NCBI RefSeq assembly: GCF_009687845.1
Contig: NZ_BLAD01000096.1
Location: forward strand, 1 to 48,841
Origin: Acrocarpospora corrugata
GTDB lineage: Bacteria > Actinomycetota > Actinomycetes > Streptosporangiales > Streptosporangiaceae
DNA: 48,841 nt
Direction: 5' to 3'
The translations under genes were made by a program, and so were the position numbers. This document shows positions 22,561 to 30,884 of the stretch, in pieces. The number at the start of each line of letters is the position of its first letter. The stretch's first letter is position 1. Below the pieces are notes generated by a model that was not told the origin of the DNA, did no database searches, and saw nothing but the letters and a program-made list of their open reading frames with translations.

Positions 22561-23094
22561 ATGAGGCGGTACGTCCTGCTCGCGGCCCTACTCCTCACGG
22601 GCTGCGGCGCGATCGACACCCCGCCGGCCGTGAACGCGTCCGACGTGATGTTCCTGCAGATGATGGTGGCCCACAACCAGCAAGGCGTCAGCCTCGCCAA
22701 ACTCGCCGAAGGCCGCGAGGTCCGCCCCGAAGTGCGCACCCTCGCCGCCGCGATCGGCTCCACCCAGAGCACCGAGGTCCAGCGGATGTCCGGCTGGCTG
22801 ATCGAATGGGACCAGCCGCTCACCGCCGCGCCGGACGAGCACGCGCACCACGGCGGCATGCCCCAGACCAGCAAGGCCGAACTCGCCCGCCTCCGCAAAA
22901 CCCCCGACGCCGAGTTCGAGCGCCGCCTGCTCAACACGATGATCGCCCACCAGGACGACGCCATCCAGTTGGCCCGCTATGAGACCGGCGGCGGCGCCAA
23001 CCCCGGCGCGCTGGAGCTGGCCCGCCAGATCGACATCTCCCGGACGGCCCAGATCACCTACATGCTCGACCTGCTGAAGGCCCCGCCGCCGTAG
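22561..23094 (+). CDS. DUF305 lipoprotein (second copy)
   Basis: A 177-residue lipoprotein with GGGAGGAAAG just before ATG 22561. The lipobox LLTGC ends a 15-residue signal. The mature part is a DUF305 helical domain: ASDVMFLQMMVAHNQQGVSLAKL keeps one His of the usual pair (H-N in place of H-H), and NTMIAHQDDAIQLARYE forms the second half-motif. A His-rich loop (DEHAHHGGMPQ) lies between. These are likely metal-binding positions; the function is unknown. It resembles the copy at 18237 but keeps more of the motif. It sits alone behind a strong terminator and ends one base from the convergent VOC gene. Confidence 0.92.
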   Translation: MRRYVLLAALLLTGCGAIDTPPAVNASDVMFLQMMVAHNQQGVSLAKLAEGREVRPEVRTLAAAIGSTQSTEVQRMSGWLIEWDQPLTAAPDEHAHHGGMPQTSKAELARLRKTPDAEFERRLLNTMIAHQDDAIQLARYETGGGANPGALELARQIDISRTAQITYMLDLLKAPPP

Positions 23095-23095
23095 G

Positions 23096-23599
23096 TCAGA
23101 CCGACACCCCGACGCCGCCTCGGGTCTCCGCGCCGAAGCGGGCCTTCTCGCGGGCGATGTCGAGGGGCCTGATGCTGGTCTTGGCCTTGATGACGTCCTC
23201 GCTGAGCAGGCTGAGCGGGACCAGCCAGGACACCTCGAACTCCAGGCCGTCGGGGTCCTTGGCGTACAGGGCCTTGGTGGTGGAGTGGTCGGAGGCGCCG
23301 ACCAGGGCGCCCAGTTCGGTGAGCTTGGCGGCGACGCGTTCGAGTTCGGACAGGGTGTCGACCTCCCAGGCCAGGTGGTAGAGGCCGACCGAGGTGCGGC
23401 CCGCGCCGGAGGCGGCGGCGTCGGGGCCGATCTGGAACAGGCCCAGGTCGTGGTCGTTGCTGGAGCCCTCGGCCTGGAGGAAGGCCGCGCCGGGCATCCC
23501 CATGACCACCCGGAACCCGAGGGCCTCCTGGTAGAAGGCGACGCTGCGGTCGACGTCACGCACGTAGAGCACGGCGTGGTTCAGGCGCTGGACTGGCAT
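23096..23599 (-). CDS. VOC (glyoxalase/extradiol dioxygenase fold) protein
   Basis: A 167-residue metal-dependent fold protein. GGGAGGGA precedes ATG 23599. Two beta-alpha-beta-beta-beta modules are visible: LNHAVLYVRDVDRSVAFYQE with the first metal His at residue 8, and GLYHLAWEVDTLSELERVAA with a second His, then KDPDGLEFEVSWLVP with the closing Glu. The pattern resembles ring-cleavage dioxygenase-like or glyoxalase proteins, with a C-terminal extension of about 35 residues. The substrate cannot be stated. It is monocistronic and convergent with the DUF305 gene. Confidence 0.92.
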   Translation of the reverse strand: MPVQRLNHAVLYVRDVDRSVAFYQEALGFRVVMGMPGAAFLQAEGSSNDHDLGLFQIGPDAAASGAGRTSVGLYHLAWEVDTLSELERVAAKLTELGALVGASDHSTTKALYAKDPDGLEFEVSWLVPLSLLSEDVIKAKTSIRPLDIAREKARFGAETRGGVGVSV

Positions 23600-23735
23600 G
23601 TTCCCTCCCAGGAATCTTCTCGGTTCTCTTCAGCGAAATCCCCCGGCGAAGTTGTTCCCGCCCCGGCGGGGGCGGCGATCCCGGAAACTGTCGGTGGCAC
23701 GGCGTACGGTGGCGGGCGGACCAGAGGGGGACAAG

Positions 23736-23948
23736 ATGATCTTTGACCGGGTGTCGCACGAGCGCGAGGCCAACCGGCTGCTTTTCCGGATCGTCCATCA
23801 CGTGGCCAGGCAGCATGCCGGGCGTCCGCTGGACGAGATCGTCACCGTCCTCCAGCGCGACCTCCCGCCCGCGCCCACGCTGGCCGAGGAGGAGATCCGC
23901 CGGATCGCCGAGCAGATCAGCGTCGGCCGGGATCCGTCGGGGTTCTGA
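23736..23948 (+). CDS. Small conserved-looking hypothetical protein
   Basis: A 70-residue, mostly helical protein from ATG 23736 with GAGGGGG 6-8 bases upstream. The composition is charged and soluble (RLLFRIVHHVARQHAGRPLD; LAEEEIRRIAEQISVGRDP), with no signal peptide or membrane segment. I recognise no family. It is divergent from the VOC gene (136-base gap) and ends two bases before the convergent ROK gene. The good ribosome-binding site and protein-like composition support it as real. Confidence 0.75.
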   Translation: MIFDRVSHEREANRLLFRIVHHVARQHAGRPLDEIVTVLQRDLPPAPTLAEEEIRRIAEQISVGRDPSGF

Positions 23949-23950
23949 CC

Positions 23951-25153
23951 TCACGGCTGAAGCGGCTGAAGCGGCTGTGACGGCTGAAGCGGCTGGAACA
24001 GCGCGGCCGGGTCGGCGATCACGCGTTCGATCACCTGGCCCGCCGCGCCGAGCGCCGCCGCCTCGAAGCCGAGGCGGGACACCACGATCGGCGGCACCGA
24101 CAGCCGCATCTGGCCGAGCCTGGACTGCAGGGTCTCGGTGACGATGCCGTCGATCCACGGGAACAGCGGGGCGAACACGCCGCCCAGCACGATCGTGTCC
24201 GGGTCGACCAGGTTGACCGTGGAGGAGAGCGCGACGCCGAGCGCCCAGCCGGCCTGCCGGCAGGCGGCCACCGCTTCGGGGTCCTGGTCCTTCACCCGGG
24301 ACACCAGCGTCATCAGGCCGACGGAGCCGGCCTGACCGGTGGAGCGGAGCAGGGCGTCCTGGCCCGCGTACTGTTCGAGGCAGCCCTGGCCGCCGCACCG
24401 GCAGGGCGGGCCGTCGGGCGCGACCACGACGTGCCCGAGTTCCCCGGCGAAGCCGCGCGCCCCCCGGAACAGCGAGCCCGCGACGACCAGGCCGGCGCCG
24501 ATGCCGATCTCGCCGGAGACGTAGAGGAAGTCGGTCGGCCCCGAGCCGAACCAGAGCTCGCCCAAAGCGGCCAGATTGGCCTCGTTCTCGACGTGCAGGG
24601 GGAGCCCGAGGTCGAGCAGGGAGAGCACCGGAACGTCCCGCCAGCCGAGGTTGGGGGCGTTGTGGACGACGCCGCTCCCGAGGTCCACGGGACCGGGCAC
24701 GGCCAGTGCTCCGCCGACGATCCGCAGACCGTTACCCACAGCTTCATCCACAGCCGAAAGGGCCAGATCCCTCAGCCTGGCGATGACATCCACAGGCTGT
24801 GCGGAACGGTTATCCACAGCCTGTGTACGACGGAGTCGTACCGACCGGGAGAGATCGACCACCCGGACCGCCAGATAGTCGACATTGATCTCCAGGCCGA
24901 GCGCGGCCACCCGATCCCCCCGGATCCGCACCTCGACCCCCGGCCGGCCCCGCTCGCCGCCGCGCACCGCCCCGGTCTCCACCACCAGGCCGGTCTCGAT
25001 CAGGTCCGCCACCAGCTTGGACACCGTGGTCTTGGTCAGTCCGGTCACCTCGGCCAGGGCCGCCCTGGTCAGCGAGCCGCGCGCGCTGACCTCTCCGAGC
25101 ACCAATGCCAGGTTGCCGGCCCGCATCGCATCGTGCCGTACGGCCTGGGCCAT
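23951..25153 (-). CDS. ROK family transcriptional regulator (XylR-like)
   Basis: A 400-residue repressor/sugar-sensor. GGAGGGG precedes ATG 25153. An N-terminal winged helix spans residues about 10-75 (TRAALAEVTGLTKTTVSKLV). The ROK kinase-like fold follows: VENEANLAALGELWFG, GIGAGLVVAG, and the zinc signature CRCGGQGCLEQYAG with its Cys residues and preceding GELGHVVV. It is divergent from xylAB with a palindromic operator between, so it likely represses xylose genes and is relieved by a sugar. The C-terminus ends in a degenerate QPLQP repeat coded by a 9-bp tandem repeat. Four DnaA-box-like 9-mers fall in codons about 110-140. Confidence 0.95.
   Translation of the reverse strand: MAQAVRHDAMRAGNLALVLGEVSARGSLTRAALAEVTGLTKTTVSKLVADLIETGLVVETGAVRGGERGRPGVEVRIRGDRVAALGLEINVDYLAVRVVDLSRSVRLRRTQAVDNRSAQPVDVIARLRDLALSAVDEAVGNGLRIVGGALAVPGPVDLGSGVVHNAPNLGWRDVPVLSLLDLGLPLHVENEANLAALGELWFGSGPTDFLYVSGEIGIGAGLVVAGSLFRGARGFAGELGHVVVAPDGPPCRCGGQGCLEQYAGQDALLRSTGQAGSVGLMTLVSRVKDQDPEAVAACRQAGWALGVALSSTVNLVDPDTIVLGGVFAPLFPWIDGIVTETLQSRLGQMRLSVPPIVVSRLGFEAAALGAAGQVIERVIADPAALFQPLQPSQPLQPLQP
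23954..23998. repeat. 9-bp tandem repeat encoding the ROK protein's QPLQP tail
   Basis: Five consecutive 9-base units (CGGCTGAAG, two of them imperfect) at the 3' end of the ROK gene. Each unit is in frame, so slippage would change tail length by three residues without a frameshift. Confidence 0.7.
24732..24818 (+). other. Cluster of four DnaA-box-like 9-mers inside the ROK gene
   Basis: On the plus strand: TTACCCACA (24732-24740), TCATCCACA (24744-24752), ACATCCACA (24786-24794) and TTATCCACA (24810-24818). The last is a perfect E. coli-type DnaA box and the others differ from it at one or two positions. All four have the same orientation within 87 bp. The antisense codons are GCT-GTG-GAT three times in near-identical form, using GCT where the gene otherwise prefers GCC/GCG. 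DnaA titration or regulation is an inference. Confidence 0.4.
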
Positions 25154-25237
25154 CCACCCCTCCGCGCACCTGTGAGAAAACTGATTGGTGAAATCCTAGA
25201 CATGAACCCTTGACCCACGCCCAGCGACCGCCGATAT

Positions 25238-25258
25238 TTAGTCCACAACGTAGACTAA
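25238..25258. promoter_or_regulatory. xyl operator: TTAGTC-N9-GACTAA palindrome with overlapping promoter
   Basis: TTAGTC (25238-25243) and GACTAA (25253-25258) with inner AC...GT symmetry, immediately before the xylA ribosome-binding site (GGAGG 25261). A TTGACC -35-like box (25210-25215) and an AT-rich ATATTT (25234-25239) upstream make a plausible promoter whose start would lie under the operator. The site suits the divergent ROK regulator. Confidence 0.55.
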
Positions 25259-25270
25259 TTGGAGGCGCCA

Positions 25271-26413
25271 ATGTACACCCCCACTCCCGAGGACCGCTTC
25301 ACGTTCGGGCTGTGGACGGTCGGATGGCAGGCTCGGGACCCGTTCGGCGACGCGACCCGCGCCGCGCTCGACCCGGTGGAGAGCGTGCACCGGCTCGCTG
25401 AGCTGGGCGCTTACGGCGTCACGTTCCACGACGACGATCTCCTCGCGGTCGAGTCCGACCGCACCAAGGCGATCGAGAGCTTCAAGAAGGCCCTCGCCGA
25501 GACCGGCTTGAAAGTCCCGATGGCCACCACCAACCTGTTCACCCACCCGGTGTTCAAGGACGGCGGCTTCACCAGCAACGACCGCGAGGTCCGGCGGTAC
25601 GCGATCCGCAAGGTCATCCGCAACATCGACCTGGCGGCCGAGCTCGGCGCCAAGACCTACGTCTGCTGGGGCGGCAGGGAAGGCTCCGAGTCCGGCGCGG
25701 CCAAGGACGTGCAGGCGGCCATGGCCCGCTACAAGGAAGGCCTGGACCTGCTCTGCGAGTACGTGATCGACAAGGGCTACGACATCAGGTTCGCCCTGGA
25801 GCCCAAGCCGAACGAGCCGCGCGGCGACATCCTGCTGCCGACCATCGGTCACGCGCTCGCGCTCATCAACGAGCTGGAGCACCCGGAGATGGTGGGCCTC
25901 AACCCGGAGGTCGGCCACGAGCAGATGGCCGGGCTCAACTTCGCGCACGGCATCGCCCAGGCGCTCTGGCACGGCAAGCTCTTCCACCTTGACCTCAACG
26001 GCCAGCACGGCACCCGCTACGACCAGGACCTGGTGTTCGGGCACGGTGACGTGAAGGACGCGTTCTTCCTGGTGGACCTGCTGGAGAACGGCGGCTACGA
26101 CGGCCCCCGGCACTTCGACTACAAGCCGCTGCGCACCGACGACGCCTCGGACGTCTGGGTGTCGGCCGCCGCCAACATGCGGACGTACCTGATCCTCAGG
26201 GACAAGGTCGCGGCCTTCAACGCCGACCCCGAGGTGCAGGCGGCGAAGGCGGCCAGCCTGGTCCCCGACCTGGCGCTGCCCACGCTCGGCGCGGGCGAGA
26301 GCATCGACCAGCTGCTGGCCGACGAGCGGGACCCGGAGGAGCTGGCCAAGCGCGGCTTCCACTTCACCCACCTCAACCAGCTCGCGCTTGAGCACCTGCT
26401 GGGGGTGCGATGA
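25271..26413 (+). CDS. xylA: Xylose isomerase
   Basis: A 380-residue cytoplasmic enzyme converting D-xylose to D-xylulose (and glucose to fructose). TTGGAGGC precedes ATG 25271. Active-site motifs are the catalytic His53 region [15 protein letters not shown] near 131-138, and the metal/substrate pair Glu177 and Lys179 in [10 protein letters not shown]. The second metal site is in [11 protein letters not shown], with further ligands in [15 protein letters not shown]. The length fits the short class I enzymes of actinomycetes. It is first in the xylAB operon (4-bp overlap) and divergent from the ROK regulator. No xylose transporter is in the window. Confidence 0.98.
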   Translation: MYTPTPEDRFTFGLWTVGWQARDPFGDATRAALDPVESVHRLAELGAYGVTFHDDDLLAVESDRTKAIESFKKALAETGLKVPMATTNLFTHPVFKDGGFTSNDREVRRYAIRKVIRNIDLAAELGAKTYVCWGGREGSESGAAKDVQAAMARYKEGLDLLCEYVIDKGYDIRFALEPKPNEPRGDILLPTIGHALALINELEHPEMVGLNPEVGHEQMAGLNFAHGIAQALWHGKLFHLDLNGQHGTRYDQDLVFGHGDVKDAFFLVDLLENGGYDGPRHFDYKPLRTDDASDVWVSAAANMRTYLILRDKVAAFNADPEVQAAKAASLVPDLALPTLGAGESIDQLLADERDPEELAKRGFHFTHLNQLALEHLLGVR

Positions 26414-27786
26414 CCGCAGACCCCGTGTTGGTGGCGGGGATCGACTCCTCGACCCAGAGCTGCAAGGTGATGATCAGGGAGGCGGCCACCGGCGTGCTGG
26501 TCCGCGAGGGCCGGGCGTCCCATCCGGACGGCACCGAGGTGCACCCCGATCACTGGTGGACCGCGCTCCAGCGGGCGCTGACGCAGGCCGGCGGTCTCGA
26601 CGACGTCGCCGCGGTGTCGGTGGCCGGGCAGCAGCACGGCATGGTCTGCCTGGACGCCGACGGCGAGGTCGTCAGGCCCGCCCTGCTCTGGAACGACACC
26701 CGTTCCGCCCAGGCGGCGCGGGATCTGATCGAGGAGCTGGGCGGCCCGGAGAAGTGGTCGGAGGCGGTCGGCAGCGTCCCGGTCGCCTCGTTCACGGTCA
26801 CCAAGCTCCGCTGGCTGGCCGAGCACGAGCCGGAGAACGCCAAGCGGGTCGCCAGGGTCTGCCTTCCGCACGACTGGCTGACCTGGCGGCTGGCCGGCCG
26901 TCCTGAGGTGATCACCACCGATCGTGGGGACGCCTCGGGGACCGGCTACTGGTCGCCGACCACCGGGACGTACCGGACCGATCTGCTCGCGCTGGCGCTG
27001 GGTTCCAGCCCGGGGCTGCCGCGGGTGCTCGGGCCGGCGGAGCGGGCCGGGCAGACGCCCGGCGGCGCGCTGCTCGCGCCCGGCACCGGCGACAACATGG
27101 CGGCCGCGCTCGGTGTGGGCGCGCAGCCCGGCGACGTGGTGGTCTCCATTGGCACCTCCGGTACGGCTTTCGCGGTCGCCGACCGCGCGGCGAACGACCC
27201 GTCCGGGGGGGTCGCCGGTTTCGCGGACGCCACCGGCCGGTTCCTGCCGCTGGTGGCCACGCTGAACGCGGCCAGGGTGCTGGACGCCGCGGGCAGGATG
27301 CTCGGCGTCGGTCCGGACGAGTTGAGCGCGCTGGCCCTGTCGGCTCCGCCGGGGGCCGACGGGCTGGTGCTGGTGCCGTACCTGGAAGGGGAGCGCACGC
27401 CGAACCGGCCGGACGCGACCGGTTCCGTGCACGGGCTGCGGCTGGCCAACGCGACGCCCGCGCATCTGGCGCGGGCGGCCGTGGAGGGCATGCTGTGCGG
27501 GCTGGCCGACGCGCTGGACGCGCTCGGGATCGCGCCGAACCGGGTGCTGCTGATCGGCGGCGGCGCGCGCTCCGAGGCGGTCCGGCGGATCGCGCCGAGC
27601 GTGTTCGGCTGCCCGGTCCAGGTGCCGCCGCCGGGCGAGTACGTGGCCGACGGCGCGGCCCGGCAGGCGGCCTGGCTGGTCGCGGGAACGCCGGAGGCGC
27701 CGGAGTGGACCGCGGGGGAGGCGGTCGGTTACGAGGCCGACCCGACCCCCGGTCTGCGTGATCGGTATCACGCGGCAACTGGCTGA
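26410..27786 (+). CDS. xylB: Xylulokinase
   Basis: A 458-residue FGGY-family kinase phosphorylating D-xylulose with ATP for the pentose phosphate pathway. ATG 26410 overlaps the xylA stop. The N-terminal phosphate loop is [13 protein letters not shown], followed by [13 protein letters not shown], with LLWNDTRS as the substrate region. In the C-terminal half, [12 protein letters not shown] is the second phosphate-binding loop and [17 protein letters not shown] the FGGY_C signature. Length and order are normal. A strong hairpin 12 bases after the stop ends the operon. Confidence 0.97.
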   Translation: MTADPVLVAGIDSSTQSCKVMIREAATGVLVREGRASHPDGTEVHPDHWWTALQRALTQAGGLDDVAAVSVAGQQHGMVCLDADGEVVRPALLWNDTRSAQAARDLIEELGGPEKWSEAVGSVPVASFTVTKLRWLAEHEPENAKRVARVCLPHDWLTWRLAGRPEVITTDRGDASGTGYWSPTTGTYRTDLLALALGSSPGLPRVLGPAERAGQTPGGALLAPGTGDNMAAALGVGAQPGDVVVSIGTSGTAFAVADRAANDPSGGVAGFADATGRFLPLVATLNAARVLDAAGRMLGVGPDELSALALSAPPGADGLVLVPYLEGERTPNRPDATGSVHGLRLANATPAHLARAAVEGMLCGLADALDALGIAPNRVLLIGGGARSEAVRRIAPSVFGCPVQVPPPGEYVADGAARQAAWLVAGTPEAPEWTAGEAVGYEADPTPGLRDRYHAATG

Positions 27787-27797
27787 CCTGGGATGTT

Positions 27798-27826
27798 CGC
27801 GGTGGGGTGTGGTTTGCCCCACCGCG
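27798..27826 (+). terminator. Terminator of xylAB
   Basis: CGCGGTGGGG (27798-27807) and CCCCACCGCG (27817-27826) form a perfect 10-bp GC-rich stem with a 9-base loop, 12 bases after the xylB stop. There is no clear T-run. Confidence 0.75.
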
Positions 27827-27871
27827 GACCCTGATGCGACCCTGATGCCGCCTCGGGGGTGGGCATCAGGG
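27827..27871. repeat. CCCTGATGC repeated twice directly and once inverted
   Basis: GACCCTGATGC occurs at 27827-27837 and 27838-27848. Its complement GCATCAGGG occurs at 27863-27871, so the second copy can also pair with it into a 10-bp hairpin (27840-27849 with 27862-27871). The repeats follow the xylB terminator and precede a membrane-protein gene by 56 bases. They could be a second terminator or tandem operator half-sites for that gene. Confidence 0.45.
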
Positions 27872-27927
27872 GCATATCGGTATTTAGCCCGATGGTAAGT
27901 AAAGGTGTCATCCATCAGGCTTGAAGC

Positions 27928-28530
27928 ATGGTCAAGAGGTTCGCTCCCCTGGTCGCCTGCGCGGGCGTGGTCACCGCGCTGGCCGCGCTCGTGCCGGATC
28001 GCATCGATCCGCTGAACACGAGCATCGGCGCCGCGCTGGAGCACGGCGGCGCCACCCAGCTGGCGCTGGCCGCGCTGGGGCTGGCGGCCTTCGCGCTGTG
28101 GGCCGGGCTGCGGGCGCAGCGGGCGCCGGTGGGCGGCTGGCCGGAGCGGCTGATCCTGGTGTGGGGCGTGGCGATGGTCGCGGCCCCGGTGCTGCCGGAG
28201 ATGGTGTGGCGGCTGGTGGTCTTCACCACACTGCCCGCCGCGGCGGCGCAGCTGGTCGGCCGGTTCGCCGACGACGAGCGGTGGCGGGTGGTGGCCCGGC
28301 CGGTGGAGTGGCTGGCGCTGACCGCCGGGCTCGGGCTGGCCGCGCTCACCTATGTCGCGCTGCCGGGCGAAGGCGTCATGATCGGCTTGGTGGAGCGGTC
28401 GCTGCTGGGCGTCGAGGTTGCCATGTTGGCGGTGCTGGCCGCCCGCCTCACCCACCTCAGCTGGGCACATCTGTTTACGAATTTGCCGAGTCCGACATTT
28501 CGTAACATGTCCTTAACTAGATCCAAATAG
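27928..28530 (+). CDS. Membrane protein, DUF998-like
   Basis: A 200-residue integral membrane protein with about six hydrophobic stretches (FAPLVACAGVVTALAALVP; LALAALGLAAFALWAGL; LILVWGVAMVAAPVLPEMVW and others). The organisation resembles DUF998 proteins, whose function is unknown. No charged catalytic motif is evident. Near the C-terminus the composition turns unusually polar and AT-rich (NLPSPTFRNMSLTRSK, including a TTA codon). It stands 51 bases before the NIT-type kinase on the same strand, so co-transcription is possible. Confidence 0.75.
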   Translation: MVKRFAPLVACAGVVTALAALVPDRIDPLNTSIGAALEHGGATQLALAALGLAAFALWAGLRAQRAPVGGWPERLILVWGVAMVAAPVLPEMVWRLVVFTTLPAAAAQLVGRFADDERWRVVARPVEWLALTAGLGLAALTYVALPGEGVMIGLVERSLLGVEVAMLAVLAARLTHLSWAHLFTNLPSPTFRNMSLTRSK

Positions 28531-28581
28531 CAAGCAGCAAACTGCTACTCTCATCGGCTACGTACGGCCATTGAGGGTGTC

Positions 28582-30495
28582 ATGAAGGCAAGCAGATCAG
28601 TCCGGTTCAAGATTTCTACGTTGCTGGTCATTCCGCTGATCTCACTCGTGGCACTCTGGGGATTCGCCGCCACGATCACGACGAGCGAGTCCCTCAACCT
28701 GCTGAGCGTCTCGGTGCTCTACGAGACGATCGGCGTCCCCGGTGACAAGCTGGCCCGCTCGGTCCAGCGCGAGCACCTGCTCTCCGCCGAATACCTGTCC
28801 ACCGGCTCGGCCGAGACCAAGAGCCTCCTGGCCGACCAGCGCAGACTCACCGACGACGACCGTCAGGCGATGCGCACCGAGACCAGGACCGACCAGGCCC
28901 AGAACGCGATGAGCCCGCCGATGAAGGCCCGCTACAACGACGTGATGGCCGCGGTGGAGGAGATCGACGACCTGCGGCAGGACGTGGACGGCCGCAGGAT
29001 CGACCTGGTCACCCTGGGGCAGCGGTACGGCTGGCTGCCCAGCGCCATGATCGCGCTGATCAACAGCATGACCCTCACCAACAACGTCGAGCTCTACCAG
29101 CAGTCCCGCAGCCTCACCTCGATCGGCCTGGCCGAGGACCACATGACCAGGGAGTTCGCGCTCGCCGCCGGGCTGCTGGTGGTCAACAGCCGGTGGGAGG
29201 AGCCGGAGCGGCGGGCGTTCACCCAGCTCGCAGCCAAGCGGGAGTTCCTGTTCGAGCAGGGCATGCTGGAACTGGAGCCGGAGCTGCGCGCGCCGTTCGA
29301 GAAACTGATCGTCTCGGACGCGTACCGGCAGTTCCAGCGGATGGAGAGCCGGATCATCAGCGGCAACCTCGGCCAGGACATCACCCACGCCGTGTGGCGG
29401 CAGGTGTCCGAGGACGTGGACAGGGCGTACCGGGCCGCGATCGACAACGGCGGCGTGGCGCTGGCCTCCCGCGGCGAACCGGTGGCGATCGCCACCTTCG
29501 TCCGGGCCGGGGTGGCCGGCGTGCTGGGCCTGGTCGCGGTCATCCTGTCCCTGGTGCTCTCGCTGCGGGCCGCCCGCGCCCTCTCCCGCGAGCTGGGCGG
29601 CCTGCGCTCGGCCGCCCAGGAGCTGGCCGAGGTACGGCTGCCGCGCGTGGTCGAACGCCTCCGCCGGGGCGACAAGGTCGACGTCGCCACCGAGGCCCCC
29701 GAGCTGGAGCCCCCCGGCAACACCGCCGAGGTGCGGGACGTGGCGTACGCGTTCAGCGCCGTGCAGCACACGGCCGTGGACGCCGCGGTCGACCAGGCCA
29801 GGCTGCGCGAGAGCGTCGGCCAGGCCCTGCGCAACCTGGCCCGCCGCAGCCAGGGCCTGCTGCAGCGGCAGCTCAAGCTGCTGGACGCGATGCAGCGGCA
29901 GACCGAGGATTCCACCGCGCTGGAGGATCTGTTCCGTTTGGACCATCTCACCACCCGGATGCGCCGCCACGCCGAAGGCCTGATCGTGCTGTCCGGCGGC
30001 TCACCAGGCCGTACCCACCGCAACCCGGTTCCGGTGGCGGACACGCTGCAGGGCGCGGTCGCCGAGGTCGAGGACTACCCCCGGGTCCGGGTGTACCCGA
30101 TGCCGGAGGCCGCCCTGAACGGCTCGGCCGTCACCGACCTGATCCACCTGTTCGCCGAGCTGATCGAGAACGCCACCGCGTACTCGCCGCCGCACACCGA
30201 GGTCTCGGTCCGCGGCGAGGCCGTCGCCAAGGGCTTCGCTGTCGAGGTCGAGGACCGCGGGCTGGGCATGTCAGCCGCCGACATCGACGCGATCAACCGC
30301 AGGCTCGCCAGCCCGCCGGAGTTCAACCTGGCCGACACCGACCGGCTCGGCCTGGTCGTCGTCGGCCGGCTCGCCACCCGCCACGGCGTCAAGGTCGAAC
30401 TCCGGCCCTCGCCCTTCGGAGGAACCACCGCTATCGTGCTCATTCCCTCAGCCGTACTGGCACCGGAGGCCGTCCTGGAAGGGGCAGGCGCATGA
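28582..30495 (+). CDS. NIT-domain sensor histidine kinase, conservon CvnA-like
   Basis: A 637-residue membrane kinase. The first membrane helix is at about residues 11-32. A nitrate/nitrite-sensing-type extracellular helical domain spans about 40-295 and the second helix is at about 303-328, followed by a HAMP-like region. The histidine phosphoacceptor is probably His455 in FRLDHLTTRMRRHAEGLIVL. The ATPase domain shows LFAELIENATAYSPP (N-box Asn530), VEDRGLGMS, and RLGLVVVGRLATRHG. It is 187 residues shorter than the second kinase (33574-36048) because it lacks the Pro-rich tail. ATGA couples it to a DUF742 gene, but no roadblock or GTPase gene follows. Confidence 0.94.
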   Translation: MKASRSVRFKISTLLVIPLISLVALWGFAATITTSESLNLLSVSVLYETIGVPGDKLARSVQREHLLSAEYLSTGSAETKSLLADQRRLTDDDRQAMRTETRTDQAQNAMSPPMKARYNDVMAAVEEIDDLRQDVDGRRIDLVTLGQRYGWLPSAMIALINSMTLTNNVELYQQSRSLTSIGLAEDHMTREFALAAGLLVVNSRWEEPERRAFTQLAAKREFLFEQGMLELEPELRAPFEKLIVSDAYRQFQRMESRIISGNLGQDITHAVWRQVSEDVDRAYRAAIDNGGVALASRGEPVAIATFVRAGVAGVLGLVAVILSLVLSLRAARALSRELGGLRSAAQELAEVRLPRVVERLRRGDKVDVATEAPELEPPGNTAEVRDVAYAFSAVQHTAVDAAVDQARLRESVGQALRNLARRSQGLLQRQLKLLDAMQRQTEDSTALEDLFRLDHLTTRMRRHAEGLIVLSGGSPGRTHRNPVPVADTLQGAVAEVEDYPRVRVYPMPEAALNGSAVTDLIHLFAELIENATAYSPPHTEVSVRGEAVAKGFAVEVEDRGLGMSAADIDAINRRLASPPEFNLADTDRLGLVVVGRLATRHGVKVELRPSPFGGTTAIVLIPSAVLAPEAVLEGAGA

Positions 30496-30884
30496 GCCAC
30501 TACGAGGAGTGGGTGGACGACGGCCCCGTGGTCCGCTCGTACGCCCTGACCCGGGGCCGCGCCAGCACGACGGCTCCGCTCGACCTGATGTCGGTGGTGG
30601 CCGCCACCGGCGCGCTCATCCCGCCCAACGCGGATCTGGGCCGCGAGCACCGCCGCCTGCTGGAGCTGATCCCGCGCTCCCGCCAGGTGGCCGACGTCGC
30701 CTCCGAGGCCGACCTGCCGCTCGGCGTGGTCCGGGTCCTGCTCGGCGACCTTCTCGACCACGGCCTGATCCTGGTCCGGCCGCCGGCCGGGGGCGCGTAC
30801 GTGCCCGGCGCCACCCAGTCGGCCACCCCGCCGGCGTCGGAGAGCATCCTGCGCGAGGTGATCAGCGGCCTGCGCGCGCTCTAG
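30492..30884 (+). CDS. DUF742 protein (CvnC-like)
   Basis: A 130-residue protein. VRSYALTRGRA near the N-terminus, a winged-helix-like core (VADVASEADLPLGVVRVLLGDLLDHGLILV) and the terminal ILREVISGLRAL identify DUF742. In conservons this protein works with the kinase, a roadblock protein and a small GTPase. Here only the kinase gene accompanies it. It closely parallels the copy at 32808-33173. Its TAG stop shares a CTAG with the stop of the convergent sulfotransferase gene. Confidence 0.95.
   Translation: MSHYEEWVDDGPVVRSYALTRGRASTTAPLDLMSVVAATGALIPPNADLGREHRRLLELIPRSRQVADVASEADLPLGVVRVLLGDLLDHGLILVRPPAGGAYVPGATQSATPPASESILREVISGLRAL

Noticed and set aside
26119-28470. 783-residue minus-strand open frame over xylA/xylB
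   Set aside because: Composition is Arg/Gln/Pro/Gly-rich and it covers well-supported genes on the other strand.
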